From Heliopora coerulea (lineage: Eukaryota > Cnidaria > Anthozoa > Scleralcyonacea > Helioporidae), in NCBI GenBank assembly GCA_030142905.1, contig JASJOG010000107.1, forward strand, positions 1,054,001-1,118,000: a stretch of 64,000 nt of DNA, written 5' to 3'. Position numbers and translations under genes: made by a program. Positions 34,846-47,144 of this stretch are shown piece after piece. The notes under the pieces were generated by a model that searched no databases, was not told the DNA's origin, and saw only the letters and a list, made by a program, of their open reading frames with translations. Numbering within the stretch: the first letter of the stretch is position 1; each line of letters opens with the position of its first letter.

Positions 34846-37800
34846 TTGAGCGAAATTACGTTGAAAATTTTAGGTGTCAAAATTTGACCAAAATGTAAAG
34901 GGGTTAACCTTTGGTTTTTGACGATTTTTCCACCAATTTTCAACTTTCGAAATAAGAGCAGAATGTGAAAGTTTATTGCATAGAAAGTAGTTTTGCAGTG
35001 ATTTCAGTGGTTTTTTGAGCGAAATTACGTTGAAAATTTTAGGTGTCAAAATTTGACCAAAATGTAAAGGGGTTAACCTTTGGTTTTTGACGATTTTTCG
35101 ACCAATTTTCAACTTTCGAAATAAGAGCAGAATGTGAAAGTTTATTGCATAGAAAGTAGTTTTGCAGAGATTTCAGTGGTTTTCGAGCAAAATTACGTTG
35201 ATAATTTTAGGTGTCAAAATTTGACCAAAATGTAAAGAGGTTAACCTTTGGTTTTTGACGATTTTTCCACCAATTTTCAACTTTCGAAATAAGAGCAGAA
35301 TGTGAAAGTTTATTGCATAGAAAGTAGTTTTGCAGTGATTTCAGTGGTTTTTGAGCGAAATTACGTTGAAAATTTTAGGTGTCAAAATTTGACCAAAATG
35401 TAAAGGGGTTAACCTTTGGTTTCTGACGATTTTTCCACCAATTTTCAACTTTCGAAATAAGAGCAGAATGTGAAAGTTTATTGCATAGAAAGTAGTTTTG
35501 CAGTGATTTCAGTGGTTTTTGAGCGAAATTACGTTGAAAATTTTAGGTGTCAAAATTTGACCAAAATGTAAAGGGGTTAACCTTTGGTTTTTGACGATTT
35601 TTCGACCAATTTTCAACTTTCGAAATAAGAGCAGAATGTGAAAGTTTATTGCATAGAAAGTAGTTTTGCAGTGATTTCAGTGGTTTTTGAGCAAAATTAC
35701 GTTGAAAATTTTAGGTGTCAAAATTTGACCAAAATGTAAAGGGGTTAACCTTTGGTTTTTGACGATTTTTCCACCAATTTTCAACTTTCGAAATAAGAGC
35801 AGAATGTGAAAGTTTATTGCATAGAAAGTAGTTTTGCAGTGATTTCAGTGGTTTTTGAGCGAAATTACGTTGAAAATTTTAGGTGTCAAAAATTTGACCA
35901 AAATGTAAAGGGGTTAACCTTTGGTTTTTGACGATTTTTCCACCAATTTTCAACTTTCGAAATAAGAGCAGAATGTGAAAGTTTATTGCATAGAAAGTAG
36001 TTTTGCAGTGATTTGAGTGGTTTTTGAGCGAAATTACGTTGAAAATTTTAGGTGTCAAAATTTGACCAAAAAGGTAAAGGGGTTAACCTTTGGTTTTTGA
36101 CGATTTTTCCACCAATTTTCAACTTTCGAAATAAGAGCAGAATGTGAAAGTTTATTGCATAGAAAGTAGTTTTGCAGTGATTTCAGTGGTTTTTGAGCGA
36201 AATTACGTTGAAAATTTTAGGTGTCAAATTTTGACCAAAATGTAAAGGGGTTAACCTTTTGTTTTTGACGATTTTTCCACCAATTTTCAACTTTCGAAAT
36301 AAGAGCAGAATGTGAAAGTTTATTGCATAGAAAGTAGTTTTGCAGTGATTTCAGTGGTTTTTTGAGCGAAATTACGTTGAAAATTTTAGGTGTCAAAATT
36401 TGACCAAAATGTAAAGGGGTTAACCTTTGGTTTTTGACGATTTTTCCACCAATTTTCAACTTTCGAAATAAGAGCAGAATGTGAAAGTTTATTGCATAGA
36501 AAGTAGTTTTGCAGTGATTTCAGTGGTTTTTTGAGCGAAATTACGTTGAAAATTTTAGGTGTCAAAATTTGACCAAAATGTAAAGGGGTTAACCTTTGGT
36601 TTTTGACGATTTTTCGACCAATTTTCAACTTTCGAAATAAGAGCAGAATGTGAAAGTTTATTGCATAGAAAGTAGTTTTGCAGTGATTTCAGTGGTTTTT
36701 GAGCGAAATTACGTTGAAAATTTTAGGTGTCAAAATTTGACCAAAATGTAAAGGGGTTAACCTTTGGTTTTTGACGATTTTTCAACCAATTTTCAACTTT
36801 CGAAATAAGAGCAGAATGTGAAAGTTTATTGCATAGAAAGTAGTTTTGCAGTGATTTCAGTGGTTTTTGAGCGAAATTACGTTGAAAATTTTAGGTGTCA
36901 AAATTTGACCAAAAAGGTAAAAGGGTTAACCTTTGGTTTTTGACGATTTTTCCACCAATTTTCAACTTTCGAAATAAGAGCAGAATGTGAAAGTTTATTG
37001 CATAGAAAGTAGTTTTGCAGTGATTTCAGTGGTTTTTGAGCGAAATTACGTTGAAAATTTTAGGTGTCAAAATTTGACCAAAATATAAAGGGGTTAACCT
37101 TTGGTTTTTGACGATTTTTCCACCAATTTTCAACTTTCGAAATAAGAGCAGAATGTGAAAGTTTATTGCATAGAAAGTAGTTTTGCAGTGATTTCAGTGG
37201 TTTTTGAGCAAAATTACGTTGAAAATTTTAGGTGTCAAAATTTGACCAAAATGTAAAGGGGTTAACCTTTGGTTTTTGACGATTTTTCCACCAATTTTCA
37301 ACTTTCGAAATAAGAGCAGAATGTGAAAGTTTATTGCATAGAAAGTAGTTTTGCAGTGATTTCAGTGGTTTTTGAGCGAAATTACGTTGAAAATTTTAGG
37401 TGTCAAAATTTGACCAAAATGTAAAGGGGTTAACCTTTGGTTTTTGACGATTTTTCCACCAATTTTCAACTTTCGAAATAAGAGCAGAATGTGAAAGTTT
37501 ATTGCATAGAAAGTAGTTTTGCAGTGATTTCAGTGGTTTTTGAGCAAAATTACGTTGAAAATTTTAGGTGTCAAAATTTGACCAAAATGTAAAGGGGTTA
37601 ACCTTTGGTTTTTGACGATTTTTCCACCAATTTTCAACTTTCGAAATAAGAGCAGAATGTGAAAGTTTATTGCATAGAAAGTAGTTTTGCAGTGATTTCA
37701 GTGGTTTTTGAGCGAAATTACGTTGAAAATTTTAGGTGTCAAAATTTGACCAAAATGTAAAGGGGTTAACCTTTGGTTTTTGACGATTTTTCCACCAATT

Positions 37801-39225
37801 TTCAACTTTCGAAATAAGAGCAGAATGTGAAAGTTTATTGCATAGAAAGTAGTTTTGCAGTGATTTGAGTGGTTTTTGAGCGAAATTACGTTGAAAATTT
37901 TAGGTGTCAAAATTTGACCAAAAAGGTAAAGGGGTTAACCTTTGGTTTTTGACGATTTTTCCACCAATTTTCAACTTTCGAAATAAGAGCAGAATGTGAA
38001 AGTTTATTGCATAGAAAGTTGTTTTGCAGTGATTTCAGTGGTTTTTTGAGCGAAATTACGTTGAAAATTTTAGGTGTCAAAATTTGACCAAAATGTAAAG
38101 GGGTTAACCTTTGGTTTTTGACGATTTTTCCACCAATTTTCAACTTTCGAAATAAGAGCAGAATGTGAAAGTTTATTGCATAGAAAGTAGTTGTGCAGTG
38201 ATTTCAGTGGTTTTTTGAGCGAAATTACGTTGAAAATTTTAGGTGTCAAAATTTGACCAAAATGTAAAGGGGTTAACCTTTGGTTTTTGACGATTTTTCC
38301 ACCAATTTTCAACTTTCGAAATAAGAGCAGAATGTGAAAGTTTATTGCATAGAAAGTAGTTTTGCAGTGATTTCAGTGGTTTTTGAGCGAAATTACGTTG
38401 AAAATTTTAGGTGTCAAAATTTGACCAAAATGTAAAGGGGTTAACCTTTGGTTTCTGACGATTTTTCCACCAATTTTCAACTTTCGAAATAAGAGCAGAA
38501 TGTGAAAGTTTATTGCATAGAAAGTAGTTTTGCAGTGATTTCAGTGGTTTTTGAGCGAAATTACGTTGAAAATTTTAGGTGTCAAAATTTGACCAAAAAG
38601 ATAAAGGGGTTAACCTTTGGTTTTTGACGATTTTTCCACCAATTTTCAACTTTCGAAATAAGAGCAGAATGTGAAAGTTTATTGCATAGAAAGTAGTTTT
38701 GCAGTGATTTCAGTGGTTTTTGAGCGAAATTACGTTGAAAATTTTAGGTGTCAAATTTTGACGAAAATGTAAAGGGGTTAACCTTTGGTTTTTGACGATT
38801 TTTCCACCAATTTTCAACTTTCGAAATAAGAGCAGAATGTGAAAGTTTATTGCATAGAAAGTAGTTTTCCAGTGATTTCAGTGGTTTTTTGAGCGAAATT
38901 ACGTTGAAAATTTTAGGTGTCAAAATTTGACCAAAATGTAAAGGGGTTAACCTTTGGTTTTTGACGATTTTTCCACCAATTTTCAACTTTCGAAATAAGA
39001 GCAGAATGTGAAAGTTTATTGCATAGAAAGTAGTTTTGCAGTGATTTCAGTGGTTTTTTGAGCGAAATTACGTTGAAAATTTTAGGTGTCAAAATTTGAC
39101 CAAAATGTAAAGGGGTTAACCTTTGGTTTTTGACGATTTTTCCACCAATTTTCAACTTTCGAAATAAGAGCAGAATGTGAAAGTTTATTGCATAGAAAGT
39201 AGTTTTGCAGTGATTTCAGTGGTTA
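34846..39225. repeat. Satellite, mixed order, about 26 monomers
   Basis: Marks are GCAGAGATTTC with TTTTCGAGCAAAA and TTGATAATTTT near 35,165-35,200, a one-A insertion in the dyad (GTCAAAAATTTGAC) near 35,886, CAACCAATTTT near 36,783, and alternating GAGCGAAATT and GAGCAAAATT junctions about 336 bp apart between 37.0 and 37.7 kb. AGTTGTGCAG near 38,190 returns near 41,728. A flip monomer with TTTTGACGAAAATG and TTTTCCAGTG starts near 38,718 and returns near 41.4 and 45.1 kb. Nothing but satellite is seen. Confidence 0.9.
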
Positions 39226-41415
39226 TTGAGTAAAATTACGTTGAAAATTTTAGGTGTCAAAATTTGACCAAAATGTAAAGGGGTTAACCTTTGGTTTTTG
39301 ACGATTTTTCCACCAATTTTCAACTTTCGAAATAAGAGCAGAATGTGAAAGTTTATTGCATAGAAAGTAGTTTTGCAGTGATTTCAGTGGTTTTTGAGCG
39401 AAATTACGTTGAAAATTTTAGGTGTCAAAATTTGACCAAAAAGGTAAAGGGGTTAACCTTTGGTTTTTGACGATTTTTCCACCAATTTTCAACTTTCGAA
39501 ATAAGAGCAGAATGTGAAAGTTTATTGCATAGAAAGTAGTTTTGCAGTGATTTCAGTGGTTTTTGAGCGAAATTACGTTGAAAATTTTAGGTGTCAAATT
39601 TTGACCAAAATGTAAAGGGGTTAACCTTTGGTTTTTGACGATTTTTCCACCAATTTTCAACTTTCGAAATAAGAGCAGAATGTGAAAGTTTATTGCATAG
39701 AAAGTAGTTTTGCAGTGATTTGAGTGGTTTTTGAGCGAAATTACGTTGCAAATATTAGGTGTCAAAATTTGACCATAAAGGTAAAGGGGTTAACCTTTGG
39801 TTTTTGACGATTTTTCCACCAATTTTCAACTTTCGAAATAAGAGCAGAATGTGAAAGTTTATTGCATAGAAAGTAGTTTTGCAGTGATTTCAGTGGTTTT
39901 TGAGCGAAATTACGTTGAAAATTTTAGGTGTCAAATTTTGACCAAAATGTAAAGGGGTTAACCTTTGGTTTTTGACGATTTTTCCACCAATTTTCAACTT
40001 TCGAAATAAGAGCAGAATGTGAAAGTTTATTGCATAGAAAGTAGTTTTGCAGTGATTTCAGTGGTTTTTTGAGCGAAATTACGTTGAAAATTTTAGGTGT
40101 CAAAATTTGACCAAAATGTAAAGGGGTTAACCTTTGGTTTTTGACGATTTTTCCACCAATTTTCAACTTTCGAAATAAGAGCAGAATGTGAAAGTTTATT
40201 GCATAGAAAGTAGTTTTGCAGTGATTTCAGTGGTTTTTTGAGCGAAATTACGTTGAAAATTTTAGGTGTCAAAATTTGACCAAAATGTAAAGGGGTTCAC
40301 CTTTGGTTTTTGACGATTTTTCCACCAATTTTCAACTTTCGAAATAAGAGCAGAATGTGAAATTTATTGCATAGAAAGTAGTTTTGCAGTGATTTCAGTG
40401 GTTTTTGAGCGAAATTACGTTGAAAATTTTAGGTGTCAAAATTTGACCAAAATGTAAAGGGGTTAACCTTTGGTTTTTGACGATTTTTCCACCAATTTTC
40501 AACTTTCGAAATAAGAGCAGAATGTGAAAGTTTATTGCATAGAAAGTAGTTTTGCAGTGATTTCAGTGGTTTTTTGAGCGAAATTACGTTGAAAATTTTA
40601 GGTGTCAAAATTTGACCAAAATGTAAAGGGGTTAACCTTTGGTTTTTGACGATTTTTCCACCAATTTTCAACTTTCGAAATAAGAGCAGAATGTGAAAGT
40701 TTATTGCATAGAAAGTAGTTTTGCAGTGATTTCAGTGGTTTTTCAGCGAAATTACGTTGAAAATTTTAGGTGTCAAAATTTGACCAAAATGTAAAGGGGT
40801 TAACCTTTGGTTTTTGACGATTTTTCCACCAATTTTCAACTTTCGAAATAAGAGCAGAATGTGAAAGTTTATTGCATAGAAAGTAGTTTTGCAGTGATTT
40901 CAGTGGTTTTTTGAGCGAAATTTCGTTGAAAATTTTAGGTGTCAAAATTTGACCAAAATGTAAAGGGGTTAACCTTTGGTTTTTGACGATTTTTCCACCA
41001 ATTTTCAACTTTCGAAATAAGAGCAGAATGTGAAAGTTTATTGCATAGAAAGTAGTTTTGCAGTGATTTCAGTGGTTTTTGAGCGAAATTACGTTGAAAA
41101 TTTTAGGTGTCAAAATTTGACCAAAATGTAAAGGGGTTAACCTTTGGTTTCTGACGATTTTTCCACCAATTTTCAACTTTCGAAATAAGAGCAGAATGTG
41201 AAAGTTTATTGCATAGAAAGTAGTTTTGCAGTGATTTCAGTGGTTTTTGAGCGAAATTACGTTGAAAATTTTAGGTGTCAAAATTTGACCAAAAAGGTAA
41301 AGGGGTTAACCTTTGGTTTTTGACGATTTTTCCACCAATTTTCAACTTTCGAAATAAGAGCAGAATGTGAAAGTTTATTGCATAGAAAGTAGTTTTGCAG
41401 TGATTTCAGTGGTTT
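39226..41415. repeat. Segment copy A of three
   Basis: It is headed by GGTTATTGAGTAAAATT at the junction. Later marks are GTTGCAAATATTAGG with GACCATAAAGG (39,745), GTTCAC (40,295), a deletion of G126 giving GTGAAATTTATTG (about 40,360), and GAAATTTCGTTG (40,918). It matches copy B at +3,538 through this stretch. Confidence 0.93.
40238..40404. repeat. 167-bp monomer with G126 deletion and GTTCAC
   Basis: This is the shortest monomer I found, lacking one G in GAAAGTTTATTG and carrying GTTCAC in place of GTTAAC. Exact counterparts lie at 43776-43942 and 46641-46807. A fourth monomer near 48,345 has GTTCAC but keeps the G, so the deletion arose after the GTTCAC change or was repaired by exchange. 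Confidence 0.9.
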
Positions 41416-42763
41416 TTGAGCGAAATTACGTTGAAAATTTTAGGTGTCAAATTTTGACGAAAATGTAAAGGGGTTAACCTTTGGTTTTTGACGATTTTTC
41501 CACCAATTTTCAACTTTCGAAATAAGAGCAGAATGTGAAAGTTTATTGCATAGAAAGTAGTTTTCCAGTGATTTCAGTGGTTTTTGAGCGAAATTACGTT
41601 GAAAATTTTAGGTGTCAAAATTTGACCAAAATGTAAAGGGGTTAACCTTTGGTTTTTGACGATTTTTCCACCAATTTTCAACTTTCGAAATAAGAGCAGA
41701 ATGTGAAAGTTTATTGCATAGAAAGTAGTTGTGCAGTGATTTCAGTGGTTTTTTGAGCGAAATTACGTTGAAAATTTTAGGTGTCAAAATTTGACCAAAA
41801 TGTAAAGGGGTTAACCTTTGGTTTTTGACGATTTTTCCACCAATTTTCAACTTTCGAAATAAGAGCAGAATGTGAAAGTTTATTGCATAGAAAGTAGTTT
41901 TGCAGTGATTTCAGTGGTTTTTTGAGCGAAATTTCGTTGAAAATTTTAGGTGTCAAAATTTGACCAAAATGTAAAGGGGTTAACCTTTGGTTTTTGACGA
42001 TTTTTCCACCAATTTTCAACTTTCGAAATAAGAGCAGAATGTGAAAGTTTATTGCATAGAAAGTAGTTTTGCAGTGATTTCAGTGGTTTTTGAGCGAAAT
42101 TACGTTGAAAATTTTAGGTGTCAAAATTTGACCAAAATGTAAAGGGGTTAACCTTTGGTTTTTGACGATTTTTCCACCAATTTTCAACTTTCGAAATAAG
42201 AGCAGAATGTGAAAGTTTATTGCATAGAAAGTAGTTTTGCAGTGATTTCAGTGGTTTTTGAGCGAAATTACGTTGAAAATTTTAGGTGTCAAAATTTGAC
42301 CAAAAAGGTAAAGGGGTTAACCTTTGGTTTTTGACGATTTTTCCACCAATTTTCAACTTTCGAAATAAGAGCAGAATGTGAAAGTTTATTGCATAGAAAG
42401 TAGTTTTGCAGTGATTTCAGTGGTTTTTGAGCGAAATTACGTTGAAAATTTTAGGTGTCAAAATTTGACCAAAATGTAAAGGGGTTAACCTTTGGTTTTT
42501 GACGATTTTTCCACCAATTTTCAACTTTCGAAATAAGAGCAGAATGTGAAAGTTTATTGCATAGAAAGTAGTTTTCCAGTGATTTCAGTGGTTTTTTGAG
42601 CGAAATTACGTTGAAAATTTTAGGTGTCAAAATTTGACCAAAATGTAAAGGGGTTAACCTTTGGTTTTTGACGATTTTTCCACCAATTTTCAACTTTCGA
42701 AATAAGAGCAGAATGTGAAAGTTTATTGCATAGAAAGTAGTTTTGCAGTGATTTCAGTGGTTA

Positions 42764-44953
42764 TTGAGTAAAATTACGTTGAAAATTTTAGGTGTCAAAA
42801 TTTGACCAAAATGTAAATGGGTTAACCTTTGGTTTTTGACGATTTTTCCACCAATTTTCAACTTTCGAAATAAGAGCAGAATGTGAAAGTTTATTGCATA
42901 GAAAGTAGTTTTGCAGTGATTTCAGTGGTTTTTGAGCGAAATTACGTTGAAAATTTTAGGTGTCAAAATTTGACCAAAAAGGTAAAGGGGTTAACCTTTG
43001 GTTTTTGACGATTTTTCCACCAATTTTCAACTTTCGAAATAAGAGCAGAATGTGAAAGTTTATTGCATAGAAAGTAGTTTTGCAGTGATTTCAGTGGTTT
43101 TTGAGCGAAATTACGTTGAAAATTTTAGGTGTCAAATTTTGACCAAAATGTAAAGGGGTTAACCTTTGGTTTTTGACGATTTTTCCACCAATTTTCAACT
43201 TTCGAAATAAGAGCAGAATGTGAAAGTTTATTGCATAGAAAGTAGTTTTGCAGTGATTTGAGTGGTTTTTGAGCGAAATTACGTTGCAAATATTAGGTGT
43301 CAAAATTTGACCATAAAGGTAAAGGGGTTAACCTTTGGTTTTTGACGATTTTTCCACCAATTTTCAACTTTCGAAATAAGAGCAGAATGTGAAAGTTTAT
43401 TGCATAGAAAGTAGTTTTGCAGTGATTTCAGTGGTTTTTGAGTAAAATTACGTTGAAAATTTTAGGTGTCAAATTTTGACCAAAATGTAAAGGGGTTAAC
43501 CTTTGGTTTTTGACGATTTTTCCACCAATTTTCAACTTTCGAAATAAGAGCAGAATGTGAAAGTTTATTGCATAGAAAGTAGTTTTGCAGTGATTTCAGT
43601 GGTTTTTTGAGCGAAATTACGTTGAAAATTTTAGGTGTCAAAATTTGACCAAAATGTAAAGGGGTTAACCTTTGGTTTTTGACGATTTTTCCACCAATTT
43701 TCAACTTTCGAAATAAGAGCAGAATGTGAAAGTTTATTGCATAGAAAGTAGTTTTGCAGTGATTTCAGTGGTTTTTTGAGCGAAATTACGTTGAAAATTT
43801 TAGGTGTCAAAATTTGACCAAAATGTAAAGGGGTTCACCTTTGGTTTTTGACGATTTTTCCACCAATTTTCAACTTTCGAAATAAGAGCAGAATGTGAAA
43901 TTTATTGCATAGAAAGTAGTTTTGCAGTGATTTCAGTGGTTTTTGAGCGAAATTACGTTGAAAATTTTAGGTGTCAAAATTTGACCAAAATGTAAAGGGG
44001 TTAACCTTTGGTTTTTGACGATTTTTCCACCAATTTTCAACTTTCGAAATAAGAGCAGAATGTGAAAGTTTATTGCATAGAAAGTAGTTTTGCAGTGATT
44101 TCAGTGGTTTTTTGAGCGAAATTACGTTGAAAATTTTAGGTGTCAAAATTTGACCAAAATGTAAAGGGGTTAACCTTTGGTTTTTGACGATTTTTCCACC
44201 AATTTTCAACTTTCGAAATAAGAGCAGAATGTGAAAGTTTATTGCATAGAAAGTAGTTTTGCAGTGATTTCAGTGGTTTTTCAGCGAAATTACGTTGAAA
44301 ATTTTAGGTGTCAAAATTTGACCAAAATGTAAAGGGGTTAACCTTTGGTTTTTGACGATTTTTCCACCAATTTTCAACTTTCGAAATAAGAGCAGAATGT
44401 GAAAGTTTATTGCATAGAAAGTAGTTTTGCAGTGATTTCAGTGGTTTTTTGAGCGAAATTTCGTTGAAAATTTTAGGTGTCAAAATTTGACCAAAATGTA
44501 AAGGGGTTAACCTTTGGTTTTTGACGATTTTTCCACCAATTTTCAACTTTCGAAATAAGAGCAGAATGTGAAAGTTTATTGCATAGAAAGTAGTTTTGCA
44601 GTGATTTCAGTGGTTTTTGAGCGAAATTACGTTGAAAATTTTAGGTGTCAAAATTTGACCAAAATGTAAAGGGGTTAACCTTTGGTTTCTGACGATTTTT
44701 CCACCAATTTTCAACTTTCGAAATAAGAGCAGAATGTGAAAGTTTATTGCATAGAAAGTAGTTTTGCAGTGATTTCAGTGGTTTTTGAGCGAAATTACGT
44801 TGAAAATTTTAGGTGTCAAAATTTGACCAAAAAGGTAAAGGGGTTAACCTTTGGTTTTTGACGATTTTTCCACCAATTTTCAACTTTCGAAATAAGAGCA
44901 GAATGTGAAAGTTTATTGCATAGAAAGTAGTTTTGCAGTGATTTCAGTGGTTT
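42764..44953. repeat. Segment copy B of three
   Basis: It repeats the marks of copy A at +3,538. Upstream of its head one 6-T monomer is missing relative to copy A (the offset there is 3,707). After 44,953 there is an extra AAAAAGG monomer relative to A. Its first monomer has AAATGGG where copy A has AAAGGGG. Confidence 0.93.
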
Positions 44954-45628
44954 TTGAGCGAAATTACGTTGAAAATTTTAGGTGTCAAAATTTGACCAAA
45001 AAGGTAAAGGGGTTAACCTTTGGTTTTTGACGATTTTTCCACCAATTTTCAACTTTCGAAATAAGAGCAGAATGTGAAAGTTTATTGCATAGAAAGTAGT
45101 TTTGCAGTGATTTCAGTGGTTTTTGAGCGAAATTACGTTGAAAATTTTAGGTGTCAAATTTTGACGAAAATGTAAAGGGGTTAACCTTTGGTTTTTGACG
45201 ATTTTTCCACCAATTTTCAACTTTCGAAATAAGAGCAGAATGTGAAAGTTTATTGCATAGAAAGTAGTTTTCCAGTGATTTCAGTGGTTTTTTGAGCGAA
45301 ATTACGTTGAAAATTTTAGGTGTCAAAATTTGACCAAAATGTAAAGGGGTTAACCTTTGGTTTTTGACGATTTTTCCACCAATTTTCAACTTTCGAAATA
45401 AGAGCAGAATGTGAAAGTTTATTGCATAGAAAGTAGTTTTGCAGTGATTTCAGTGGTTTTTTGAGCGAAATTACGTTGAAAATTTTAGGTGTCAAAATTT
45501 GACCAAAATGTAAAGGGGTTAACCTTTGGTTTTTGACGATTTTTCCACCAATTTTCAACTTTCGAAATAAGAGCAGAATGTGAAAGTTTATTGCATAGAA
45601 AGTAGTTTTGCAGTGATTTCAGTGGTTA

Positions 45629-47144
45629 TTGAGTAAAATTACGTTGAAAATTTTAGGTGTCAAAATTTGACCAAAATGTAAAGGGGTTAACCTTTGGTTT
45701 TTGACGATTTTTCCACCAATTTTCAACTTTCGAAATAAGAGCAGAATGTGAAAGTTTATTGCATAGAAAGTAGTTTTGCAGTGATTTCAGTGGTTTTTGA
45801 GCGAAATTACGTTGAAAATTTTAGGTGTCAAAATTTGACCAAAAAGGTAAAGGGGTTAACCTTTGGTTTTTGACGATTTTTCCACCAATTTTCAACTTTC
45901 GAAATAAGAGCAGAATGTGAAAGTTTATTGCATAGAAAGTAGTTTTGCAGTGATTTCAGTGGTTTTTGAGCGAAATTACGTTGAAAATTTTAGGTGTCAA
46001 ATTTTGACCAAAATGTAAAGGGGTTAACCTTTGGTTTTTGACGATTTTTCCACCAATTTTCAACTTTCGAAATAAGAGCAGAATGTGAAAGTTTATTGCA
46101 TAGAAAGTAGTTTTGCAGTGATTTCAGTGGTTTTTGAGCGAAATTACGTTGCAAATATTAGGTGTCAAAATTTGACCATAAAGGTAAAGGGGTTAACCTT
46201 TGGTTTTTGACGATTTTTCCACCAATTTTCAACTTTCGAAATAAGAGCAGAATGTGAAAGTTTATTGCATAGAAAGTAGTTTTGCAGTGATTTCAGTGGT
46301 TTTTGAGCGAAATTACGTTGAAAATTTTAGGTGTCAAATTTTGACCAAAATGTAAAGGGGTTAACCTTTGGTTTTTGACGATTTTTCCACCAATTTTCAA
46401 CTTTCGAAATAAGAGCAGAATGTGAAAGTTTATTGCATAGAAAGTAGTTTTGCAGTGATTTCAGTGGTTTTTTGAGCGAAATTACGTTGAAAATTTTAGG
46501 TGTCAAAATTTGACCAAAATGTAAAGGGGTTAACCTTTGGTTTTTGACGATTTTTCCACCAATTTTCAACTTTCGAAATAAGAGCAGAATGTGAAAGTTT
46601 ATTGCATAGAAAGTAGTTTTGCAGTGATTTCAGTGGTTTTTTGAGCGAAATTACGTTGAAAATTTTAGGTGTCAAAATTTGACCAAAATGTAAAGGGGTT
46701 CACCTTTGGTTTTTGACGATTTTTCCACCAATTTTCAACTTTCGAAATAAGAGCAGAATGTGAAATTTATTGCATAGAAAGTAGTTTTGCAGTGATTTCA
46801 GTGGTTTTTGAGCGAAATTACGTTGAAAATTTTAGGTGTCAAAATTTGACCAAAATGTAAAGGGGTTAACCTTTGGTTTTTGACGATTTTTCCACCAATT
46901 TTCAACTTTCGAAATAAGAGCAGAATGTGAAAGTTTATTGCATAGAAAGTAGTTTTGCTGTGATTTCAGTGGTTTTTTGAGCGAAATTACGTTGAAAATT
47001 TTAGGTGTCAAAATTTGACCAAAATGTAAAGGGGTTAACCTTTGGTTTTTGACGATTTTTCCACCAATTTTCAACTTTCGAAATAAGAGCAGAATGTGAA
47101 AGTTTATTGCATAGAAAGTAGTTTTGCAGTGATTTCAGTGGTTT
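45629..47144. repeat. Segment copy C of three, truncated
   Basis: It repeats copy B at +2,865 from GGTTATTGAGTAAAATT through the G126-deletion monomer and two more. It then diverges where B has TTTTCAGCG followed by GAAATTTCGTTG. TTTTGCTGTGATTT near 46,955 is private to this copy within the trio; the same change recurs at several places after 51 kb. Confidence 0.92.
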
